From an uncultured Lachnospiraceae bacterium (GTDB taxonomy: Bacteria > Bacillota > Clostridia > Lachnospirales > Lachnospiraceae), in NCBI GenBank assembly GCA_910586095.1, contig CAJUHQ010000101.1, forward strand, positions 1-12,564: 12,564 bases of DNA. The letters run 5' to 3'. Both the position numbers and the translations under genes were made by a program. How positions within the stretch are numbered: the first letter of the stretch is position 1; each line of letters opens with the position of its first letter. The notes under the pieces were generated by a model. The model made no database searches. It was given only the letters and a program-made list of their open reading frames with translations, and was not told where the DNA came from. Positions 7,847-12,532 of this stretch are shown piece after piece.

Positions 7847-8293
7847 GTGAAAAAAACAGTAGAAAAGAAAACAACAGAAAAGAAAGTAGTTAATACTGTA
7901 GCTGAAGCACCAGTGGAGGAAAAGGCAGTAGAAACGACTAAGGCAAAAGCTGAGGAAGAAAAAGCAGTAGAGGAAACGAAAGTAGCAGAGACAAAGAAAC
8001 CAGCAAAGACAAGTAAGGCAGCAACTAAGACCGTTGAAGAGAAATCAACTACCACAAAGACAGCAAAAGCTGCTAAGGCAGTCAAAGAGCCTGTTTCAGA
8101 AAAGATCGTTTTGCAGGTTGGCGGAAGAGCAGATCTATCTATGGAAGGATTAGTTGAAAAGGTTAAAGCAGCATATGTTGCAGAAGGCCATAAGGCAGAA
8201 GGAATCAAAAATATCGAAGTGTACATAAAGCTTGATGAAAATATGGCTTATTATGTAATTGACGGATATGCTTCCGGTGTTGTTTTGTATTAA
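7847..8293 (+). CDS. DUF6465-like protein with Lys/Ala/Glu-rich N-terminal tail
   Basis: A 148-residue protein in two parts. Residues 1-85 are low-complexity, made of Lys, Ala, Glu, Thr and Val in imperfect repeats (KKTVEKKTTEKK; AKTSKAATKT), reminiscent of histone H1-like tails. Residues about 86-148 form a compact domain (KIVLQVGGRADLSMEGLVEK, then NIEVYIKLDENMAYYVIDGY) that I recognise as resembling DUF6465, a family of unknown function in Lachnospiraceae. The start is GTG (7847) with AGGAG (7834-7838) eight bases upstream. No signal peptide or membrane segment. It is a single-gene unit with its own long leader and strong terminator. A nucleic-acid-binding role for the basic tail is speculation. 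Confidence 0.85.
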   Translation: MKKTVEKKTTEKKVVNTVAEAPVEEKAVETTKAKAEEEKAVEETKVAETKKPAKTSKAATKTVEEKSTTTKTAKAAKAVKEPVSEKIVLQVGGRADLSMEGLVEKVKAAYVAEGHKAEGIKNIEVYIKLDENMAYYVIDGYASGVVLY

Positions 8294-8305
8294 AGCAATT
8301 GACTC

Positions 8306-8342
8306 AGCCCCAGAATCCTTTTAGGGATTTCTGGGGCTTTTT
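8306..8342 (+). terminator. Strong Rho-independent terminator
   Basis: AGCCCCAGA (8306-8314) pairs with TCTGGGGCT (8330-8338), extended inward by ATCC/GGAT with a one-base bulge and loop TTTTAG. TTTTT follows. It lies 12 bases after the DUF6465-like stop codon. Confidence 0.9.
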
Positions 8343-8432
8343 ACAAAATTAATTTGTCAGATATACAGGCACTCAAAAAAATGTCAGCTAAAGCTAACAA
8401 ATATCGGGAGGGCTTGTTAAAGGTACACCTTT

Positions 8433-8639
8433 TTACTCATCTGTATCATTGGGAAAATTGAGGTTTAGAATATCACGTTCTTCTTTGGTTAGGTTAGTTA
8501 ATTGATCTAGAATAATCGTGATATTATTTTTCTTGGCATTACAAAGAAGATAGATGATATCTGCAAGTTGGGATATAATATCCTTCATCCGCATAGTATC
8601 GATTTTTTCGCGTTTGTTGGTATTTTTTGAGCTGTTCAT
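8433..8639 (-). CDS. Small hypothetical protein, helical
   Basis: A 68-codon ORF not recognised as any family. The N-terminus is polar and basic (MNSSKNTNKREK), followed by an amphipathic stretch (MKDIISQLADIIYLLCNAKK) and a second helical segment ending in acidic NFPNDTDE. The ATG is preceded on the minus strand by AAGGA ten bases upstream, a moderate ribosome site. An internal Met at residue 16 is an alternative start. It is convergent with the DUF6465-like gene and separated from it by that gene's terminator. The palindrome AAAGGT-AC-ACCTTT (8419-8432) directly abuts its stop and may help end the transcript. Could be a spurious ORF. Confidence 0.45.
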   Translation of the reverse strand: MNSSKNTNKREKIDTMRMKDIISQLADIIYLLCNAKKNNITIILDQLTNLTKEERDILNLNFPNDTDE

Positions 8640-8726
8640 ATGTGGTAAATCCTTTTGTGTAATAGATTCGTATTAATAAAATTTATTTGCGATGCTATTA
8701 ATAACACATCAAGCCAATATGAAATT

Positions 8727-8790
8727 AAAATTTCACCCATCTTGAATAGAGCGCCCACTAAGGCGGGCGGATGGGAGCCAGCATGAAATT
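8727..8790 (+). repeat. Interspersed hairpin repeat, copy B (diverged)
   Basis: Same family as the copies at 2-60 and 12305 onward: begins AAAATTTCACCCATC and ends GATGGGAGCCAGCATGAAATT. The conserved CCCATC/GATGGG pair is intact. The inner stem here is GCCC...GGGC with one mismatch, around a CTAA loop. The right end reads GCCAGCATG where other copies have GTTAGTGTG, so this is the most altered of the full-length copies. A GAAATT just left of it (8721-8726) looks like the right edge of a lost neighbouring unit. Confidence 0.8.
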
Positions 8791-8808
8791 AAAAGATTGC
8801 AAACAAAG

Positions 8809-8839
8809 TTGACAATGCAAACTCTAATTGCATTGTAAT
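8809..8839 (+). promoter_or_regulatory. Promoter whose core is an inverted repeat (operator-like)
   Basis: A perfect -35 TTGACA (8809-8814) and a -10-like TGTAAT (8834-8839) are separated by 19 bases. ACAATGCAA (8812-8820), spacer ACTCTAA, TTGCATTGT (8828-8836) is a perfect 9-bp inverted repeat covering most of the promoter core. A dimeric regulator bound there would block polymerase or twist the long spacer into register. No annotated gene starts downstream until 9343; only a 21-codon ORF and a hairpin follow. Confidence 0.45.
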
Positions 8840-8873
8840 TGTTATGCTAACACCCAATTTGTTGAGGCGAAGC

Positions 8874-8939
8874 ATGGTGAATTGCGCAAAGGCAATGTGT
8901 ATGTGTTATATAAAGTTCGTGTGGAGTGTGCCTGACTAA
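8874..8939 (+). CDS. Possible 21-residue Cys-containing peptide
   Basis: A short ORF begins MVNCAKAMCMCY and ends at TAA 8937-8939. GAGG (8864-8867) lies six bases before the ATG, the promoter at 8809-8839 points into it, and a 13-bp hairpin (8951-8984) follows 11 bases after the stop. It has three Cys residues and no recognisable family. It could equally be a non-coding RNA or chance ORF. Confidence 0.2.
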   Translation: MVNCAKAMCMCYIKFVWSVPD

Positions 8940-8950
8940 GAAGATGTAAG

Positions 8951-8984
8951 GAATAAGGTTCAGCCTTAAAACTGAACCTTATTC
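8951..8984. terminator. 13-bp perfect hairpin, terminator-like
   Basis: GAATAAGGTTCAG (8951-8963), loop CCTTAAAA, CTGAACCTTATTC (8972-8984). No T run follows on the plus strand; on the minus strand it is followed by CTTACATCTTCTT, moderately U-rich. Candidate promoters on both sides point toward it (8809-8839 plus strand, 9076-9104 minus strand), so it may end two converging short transcripts. Confidence 0.5.
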
Positions 8985-8992
8985 AGATAGTG

Positions 8993-9064
8993 CAGATCTA
9001 AATGAAATATAAGCCTAACATAGATGTTACAGATCTAACTAGAGTAAGCCTAACATAGATGTTT
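8993..9064. repeat. Two tandem copies of a ~36-bp unit
   Basis: Each unit begins CAGATCTAA (8993-9001 and 9030-9038) and ends with the identical 19-mer TAAGCCTAACATAGATGTT (9010-9028 and 9045-9063). Only the 6-8 bases between differ in sequence and length. AACAT-AG-ATGTT inside each unit is a small inverted repeat. The duplication lies just downstream of the minus-strand promoter at 9076-9104. Confidence 0.8.
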
Positions 9065-9075
9065 AAAGTATCCTC

Positions 9076-9104
9076 ATTATAATATATTTTTAAATGTTTC
9101 GCAA
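9076..9104 (-). promoter_or_regulatory. Consensus-like minus-strand promoter
   Basis: On the minus strand, TTGCGA (plus-strand 9099-9104), a 17-bp spacer and a perfect TATAAT (9076-9081) form a good sigma-A promoter. A transcript would start near 9069, run leftward through both tandem units and reach the hairpin at 8951-8984, giving an RNA of roughly 120 bases with no ORF of note. ATTATAAT (9076-9083) is itself palindromic, so a plus-strand -10 is also present, but without a matching -35. Confidence 0.45.
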
Positions 9105-9122
9105 CAGTTTCTTGTGATGAGT

Positions 9123-9212
9123 TTAGTAGTTGATTTTTTGCTCTAAAAGGGTGAGCAAACTATAAATTGCCATAGCGATCATACAAAGTATCACAATGCT
9201 CAATATAACCAT
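9123..9212 (-). CDS. Possible 29-residue single-helix membrane peptide
   Basis: The ORF begins MVILSIVILCMIAMAIY and continues SLLTLLEQKINY: one hydrophobic helix with a short polar, basic C-terminus. This is the general shape of type I toxin peptides and other small membrane proteins. Against it, the ribosome site is poor (AGG about 14 bases upstream) and no promoter is evident. No other in-frame start exists before an upstream stop. I recognise no specific family. Confidence 0.25.
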   Translation of the reverse strand: MVILSIVILCMIAMAIYSLLTLLEQKINY

Positions 9213-9342
9213 ATCAAGTTTAAATACCTGCGTACTGATTTTGTGAGAATTGAGTAGTAGTCATAATTGTCTTGCCTTTTGCTTTTCAGTGTATGATGTG
9301 CATTGTGACAGGACATCCGATTATAAAATAAGGGGAATATAA

Positions 9343-9765
9343 ATGATACGTAAACGGTATAAAATACTAATAATTCTGGCAATCATGGGGATAGTATGTA
9401 TGAACGGCTGCCAGACTACAGTCTCCAGCGAAGAAAATAAGGTAGTGGAAAATGGATATATGAAAATATCAGCAGAGGAAGCAAAGGAAATTATGGATGG
9501 CACAAAAGAGTTTGTGCTTGTAGATGTAAGAGAAGTCGATGAATACGATGAAGGTCATATTCAAGGTGCATTATTGATACCATATGATGAAATTGAAGAG
9601 AGAGCAAAAATGGAGCTTGCGGATAAGGAACAATTGATTCTTGTATATTGTCGCAGTGGCAGGAGAAGTGCTATAGCAGCACAATCGCTGGTGGATCTTG
9701 GCTATACCAATGTGAAAGATTTTGGCGGAATCATGGATTGGCCTTATGAGATTGATACAGAATAA
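9343..9765 (+). CDS. Rhodanese-domain lipoprotein
   Basis: A 140-residue single-domain rhodanese. The N-terminus is a lipoprotein signal: RKRYK, a hydrophobic core, then MNGC with C23 as the likely lipidated residue. The rhodanese fold follows: FVLVDVREVDEYDEGHIQGA (about 57-76) and the active-site loop VYCRSGRRS with catalytic C103. Rhodanese domains carry a persulfide and transfer sulfur. Being on the outer face of the membrane, this one would act on extracytoplasmic thiols or sulfide rather than feed cytosolic sulfur pathways. AGGGG lies a few bases before the ATG. Two radical SAM genes follow at 46 and 33 bases in the same direction, suggesting an operon, although a mechanistic link is not evident. 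Confidence 0.9.
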   Translation: MIRKRYKILIILAIMGIVCMNGCQTTVSSEENKVVENGYMKISAEEAKEIMDGTKEFVLVDVREVDEYDEGHIQGALLIPYDEIEERAKMELADKEQLILVYCRSGRRSAIAAQSLVDLGYTNVKDFGGIMDWPYEIDTE

Positions 9766-9811
9766 GGTTTCATACAAGAGGATGTCGATTCAGTAGGAGG
9801 GGCAGCATAAA

Positions 9812-10714
9812 ATGAAGTTATCTACTTTTATTTATTTTGCCAGATTCGGAATTAGAACTATATTGCTGCGCAAGAAAGATCCCATTCTTGGGACTGTTAT
9901 TCTGACGGATGCATGTAATTTAAAATGTAAACATTGTTCAGTAAACAATATCACAGCAGTTATTCATCCATATCAAAAAATTAAGAATGAGATGAAATTG
10001 TTGTATGATATGGGAATACGGATTTTGTTTTTTTGCGGAGGTGAAACATTTTTATGGCATGATGATGGAAAACAATTGCGTGATTTAGTCATTGAAGCAA
10101 AGCAGATGGGATTTTTCATTGTAAATGTAGTCACAAATGGCACACTTCCAATTGATTTGCCAGAAGCGGACTTGATTTTGGTCAGTCTAGATGGAAATCG
10201 CGAACAGCATAATAAGATTAGAGGGGATACCTATGATCTTATTATGGAGAATGTCAAGCATGCGACTTCTGACACCATTTGTTTTTATATGGCAATTAAT
10301 CAGATCAATAAAGATACAATTCGTGATGTATGCTTGACAGCAAAAAATATCTCTACTGTAAGAGCCGTTTCCTTTAACTTTCATACACCTTATCCAGACA
10401 CGAAACAGTTGGCACTTAGCCGTGAGGAAAAGGCACATTGTTGCATGACGATTATGCAAATGATGAAAGAAGGAATCCCTATCTTTAATCTAAAAAGTGC
10501 ATTTCCGTATTTAATCGACAATCGTTTTCCTACGCCTTGCCATCAATGTGTAGTGATAGAGGATGGAAAACTTAGTACTTGTGGGCGTTGTATTGAGGTC
10601 CCTGGACTGTGCGAGCAGTGTGGATATTTTTTTGTGGCAGAGTATACACTGCTATTTCAAGGCAACATAAAAGTTATTTTGGAAATGCTGCGAACATACT
10701 TAAAATACATATAA
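9812..10714 (+). CDS. Radical SAM protein with three C-terminal CxxC pairs
   Basis: A 300-residue radical SAM enzyme. The canonical cluster motif is C35-NLK-C39-KH-C42, followed by the SAM-binding FCGGE (75-79) and the strand motif LVSLDG (123-128). The last 60 residues carry six cysteines as three CxxC pairs, C243/C246, C257/C260 and C267/C270, in a SPASM/twitch-like position; they could hold one or two extra Fe-S clusters. The product ends LRTYLKYI with no signal peptide or membrane helix. AGGAGG (9795-9800) lies 11 bases before the ATG. Substrate is unknown. SPASM-type proteins often modify peptides or mature enzymes, but no precursor peptide gene is clear nearby. The next gene starts 33 bases on and is another radical SAM protein. 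Confidence 0.88.
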   Translation: MKLSTFIYFARFGIRTILLRKKDPILGTVILTDACNLKCKHCSVNNITAVIHPYQKIKNEMKLLYDMGIRILFFCGGETFLWHDDGKQLRDLVIEAKQMGFFIVNVVTNGTLPIDLPEADLILVSLDGNREQHNKIRGDTYDLIMENVKHATSDTICFYMAINQINKDTIRDVCLTAKNISTVRAVSFNFHTPYPDTKQLALSREEKAHCCMTIMQMMKEGIPIFNLKSAFPYLIDNRFPTPCHQCVVIEDGKLSTCGRCIEVPGLCEQCGYFFVAEYTLLFQGNIKVILEMLRTYLKYI

Positions 10715-10747
10715 GAGTAAAAGACAACCGTAACATGGAGGTTACAT

Positions 10748-12001
10748 ATGGGAGTAATTACAAGTTTGACAAGAATGTGGTTGACACGTTCTATAAATCC
10801 TTTTGTTTTTACAGACGAGTTTGATCGACAATTTTCTTTTGAGGATTGTTCTAATCTGGGATTATATGTCCATATTCCGTTTTGCGAGAGGATTTGCAAT
10901 TTCTGTCCATATTGTAAGATGCTCTATGATGAAGAGTTATGTGGGCGTTATGTGGATGCACTGATTAGAGAAATTCATATGGTTGGGGCGCAGGTAAGTG
11001 AAAAGAAAGTGGTTACTAGTCTATATTTTGGAGGTGGTTCGCCTGCACTTGTTGCTGACCGCATGAAAGAAATTATCGAAGCAATCAGTCAACATTATAT
11101 TATTACGGAAGGTATTGGGGTAGAATTACATCCCAATAATATGAAAGTATCTCTTTTACGCACGCTAAAGGATGCTGGAGTGACCAAAATTAGTATTGGG
11201 ATTCAGTCTTTTCAGAAAAAGTATCAAACCATTCTAGGGCGAGAAGCGATAGATATTCATGTTATATCTGATGCGCTACAAGTAGTTCCTTTTGAGACGG
11301 TTTCTATGGATTTGATCTTTGCTCTGCCCAAACAGTCGGTTGATGACTTGAAGTTAGATATTGATATTGCCTTGAAAAATGGTGCTAACCACATTGCCAT
11401 TTATCCATTCATTGACTTTACATTTACATCAAGTCATATTCAGACAATGCCTAAGAAAAGGAAACGTCAACTACTCGATGCGATTACAAAATATTGTGTG
11501 GATATAGGATTGCATCGCACATCCATTTGGACATTTGCCAATGAGAACAGTACCGGATATTCTTCTATGACTAGAGATACTTTTTTGGGATTTGGCTGTT
11601 CTGCGACCACTCTTTTGCGCAAACAGTTCAAAATTAATACATTTTCAGTAGAAGAGTACTGCCGTCGAATCGATCAGAATCAGCTTCCAACATCGTTGAC
11701 ACTTCGATTTTCATTGAGACAAAGGATGGTGTACTATTTATTTTGGACTACATACAGCACAAAAATATGCGCAGATGATTTTGAGCATTTTTTTGGAGTC
11801 TCACTAAAAAAGATGTATGGGATGGAACTCAATATTGCAAGGTGGTTGGGATTTATCACAGAGCAAAATGGTATCTACAACATGACAATAAAAGGAGCAT
11901 TTTACTATCATTATTTTGAAAATTTTTATACCTTATCATACATAGACAAAATGTGGGGAATTATGCGCACAGAAGCATTTCCACAGCGTATAGAGCTGTA
12001 G
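10748..12001 (+). CDS. HemN/HemW-like radical SAM protein
   Basis: A 417-residue protein of the oxygen-independent coproporphyrinogen oxidase-like group. The motif HIPFCERICNFCPYC gives C46, C50 and C53 for the 4Fe-4S cluster, with C56 beside them as in HemN. GGGSP (95-99), VELHP (about 125-129) and GIQSF (151-155) are further family motifs. The C-terminal part (about 310-417) looks like the HemN C-terminal region. Compared with typical HemW it has about 40 extra N-terminal residues. Many relatives are not porphyrin enzymes but heme chaperones or methyltransferases, and no other heme-synthesis gene is here, so the reaction is unknown. GGAGG (about 10737-10741) precedes the ATG. It closes the apparent operon with the rhodanese and the first radical SAM gene. 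Confidence 0.87.
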   Translation: MGVITSLTRMWLTRSINPFVFTDEFDRQFSFEDCSNLGLYVHIPFCERICNFCPYCKMLYDEELCGRYVDALIREIHMVGAQVSEKKVVTSLYFGGGSPALVADRMKEIIEAISQHYIITEGIGVELHPNNMKVSLLRTLKDAGVTKISIGIQSFQKKYQTILGREAIDIHVISDALQVVPFETVSMDLIFALPKQSVDDLKLDIDIALKNGANHIAIYPFIDFTFTSSHIQTMPKKRKRQLLDAITKYCVDIGLHRTSIWTFANENSTGYSSMTRDTFLGFGCSATTLLRKQFKINTFSVEEYCRRIDQNQLPTSLTLRFSLRQRMVYYLFWTTYSTKICADDFEHFFGVSLKKMYGMELNIARWLGFITEQNGIYNMTIKGAFYYHYFENFYTLSYIDKMWGIMRTEAFPQRIEL

Positions 12002-12028
12002 GTACATTGAGAGTATACGTATTTGTAT

Positions 12029-12156
12029 GTAACAGTTCAGCCATGCAAAATTGAATATACAAAATGCTGTTGGGAGCTTGCTCGCATAAGGCATTTTGTA
12101 TATTCAATTTTATAGGGCGGACGCCCGACATGAAATGGGTATGGCTGAATAGTAAC
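12029..12156. repeat. 128-bp structured palindromic element
   Basis: Two perfect 21-bp arms (12047-12067 and 12091-12111; AAAATTGAATATAC... and its complement) enclose a 23-base loop that itself has GAGC-TT-GCTC. An outer pair, TTCAGCCAT/ATGGCTGAA (the right arm is 12141-12149), encloses the whole. On the right side a third hairpin, GGGCG-GA-CGCCC (12115-12126), sits between the inner and outer stems. GTAAC occurs as a direct repeat at both edges, and ATTTGTAT lies on both flanks (12021-12028, 12157-12164), possibly a target-site duplication. No ORF. It may be a small non-autonomous mobile element or structured RNA, and also terminates or protects the operon's 3' end. Confidence 0.75.
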
Positions 12157-12185
12157 ATTTGTATTTTGAAGATAAACAAAAAGGC

Positions 12186-12214
12186 TTGACTTTTAAATCT
12201 TACTAGTGTAATAT
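12186..12214 (+). promoter_or_regulatory. Promoter with MecI/BlaI/CopY-like operator, box 1
   Basis: TTGACT (12186-12191), a 17-bp spacer and TAATAT (12209-12214) form a good promoter. The spacer and -10 contain CTTACTAGTGTAATATT (to 12215), whose core TACTAGTGTA matches the TACA-NN-TGTA operator of BlaI/MecI/CopY repressors with one mismatch. The box overlaps the -10, as in repressed promoters. The regulated gene would lie right of the window, beyond the repeat array. Confidence 0.45.
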
Positions 12215-12257
12215 TTATGACAAGCTTTTCTGATTATGTTCAATTTTTTTTGTTGCG

Positions 12258-12278
12258 AAATCTTACTTATGTAATATT
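12258..12278 (+). promoter_or_regulatory. Second copy of the operator-promoter box
   Basis: The 21 bases here match those at 12195-12215 at 19 positions; only AG versus TA in the centre differ. The core is TACTTATGTA, again one mismatch from TACA-NN-TGTA. TTGTTG (12250-12255) lies 16 bases before TAATAT (12272-12277), so this box may also overlap a promoter. The spacing between boxes is 63 bases. Confidence 0.45.
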
Positions 12279-12304
12279 AAAAACAATAACCTAATGTGAA
12301 CTAT

Positions 12305-12367
12305 AAAATTTCACCCATCCTGATTGGAGTACCCGCTAAGGCGGGCAGATGGGAGTTAGTGTGAAAT
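12305..12367 (+). repeat. Interspersed hairpin repeat, copy C
   Basis: Full-length copy: AATTTCAC at the left pairs with GTGTGAAAT at the right, CCCATC with GATGGG, and the inner hairpin is CCCGC (12332-12336), loop TAAG, GCGGG (12341-12345). Outside the inner stem it is nearly identical to copy A. It starts a head-to-tail array running off the window. Confidence 0.88.
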
Positions 12368-12369
12368 AT

Positions 12370-12430
12370 AAAATTTCACCATCCTGATTTGTACGCCTGC
12401 TGAAGCAGGCAGATGGGAGTTAGTGTGAGA
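12370..12430 (+). repeat. Interspersed hairpin repeat, copy D
   Basis: Begins two bases after copy C ends. The inner hairpin is GCCTGC (12395-12400), loop TGAA, GCAGGC (12405-12410). One C is missing from the left CCCATC. The right end is GTGTGAGA rather than GTGTGAAA, and pairs instead with TCTCACAC at the left of copy E. Confidence 0.85.
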
Positions 12431-12482
12431 AGAGTTTCTATCTGCCTGTGGCTGTTTCGCAGAGAAACTCTAAGTCTCACAC
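12423..12482. repeat. Hairpin linking repeat copies D and E
   Basis: GTGTGAGA (12423-12430) pairs with TCTCACAC (12475-12482), AGAGTTTCT (12431-12439) with AGAAACTCT (12463-12471), and CTGC (12442-12445) with GCAG (12459-12462). The result is a 60-base hairpin made from the end of copy D, a unique 44-base spacer and the start of copy E. The end sequences of D and E have both changed so that they match each other. Confidence 0.75.
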
Positions 12483-12532
12483 CCTTGATTTGAGTCACAG
12501 CAAAGCTGTGACATGGAGGTTAGTGTGAAATT
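12475..12532 (+). repeat. Interspersed hairpin repeat, copy E (diverged)
   Basis: Left end TCTCACACCC, inner hairpin TCACAGC (12495-12501), loop AAA, GCTGTGA (12505-12511), right end GGAGGTTAGTGTGAAATT. The CCCATC/GATGGG pair is degraded, but the inner stem is the longest of all copies (7 bp) and unrelated in sequence to the others. Confidence 0.75.

Noticed and set aside
7748..7900. Basic ORF of about 48 codons (MHRERREWKRL...) overlapping the DUF6465-like gene start
   Set aside because: No ribosome site, and it runs out of frame into the real gene's Lys-rich coding region, which explains its basic composition.
7816..8226. 136-codon minus-strand ORF rich in Ser/Ala/Phe/Val
   Set aside because: It is the reverse complement of the Lys/Ala/Glu-rich gene; the plus strand has the start, ribosome site and terminator.
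8380..8396. AGCTAAAGCT hairpin as a degenerate repeat copy
   Set aside because: Only the short stem and loop resemble the family; none of the conserved flanks (TTTCACCCATC, GATGGGAG) are present.
9095..12260. Shared TGTTGCGAAA in the minus-strand promoter (9096-9106 region) and ahead of the second operator box (12251-12260)
   Set aside because: A 10-base match is expected by chance in a window this size, and its distance to the -10 differs between the two sites (17 versus 13 bases).
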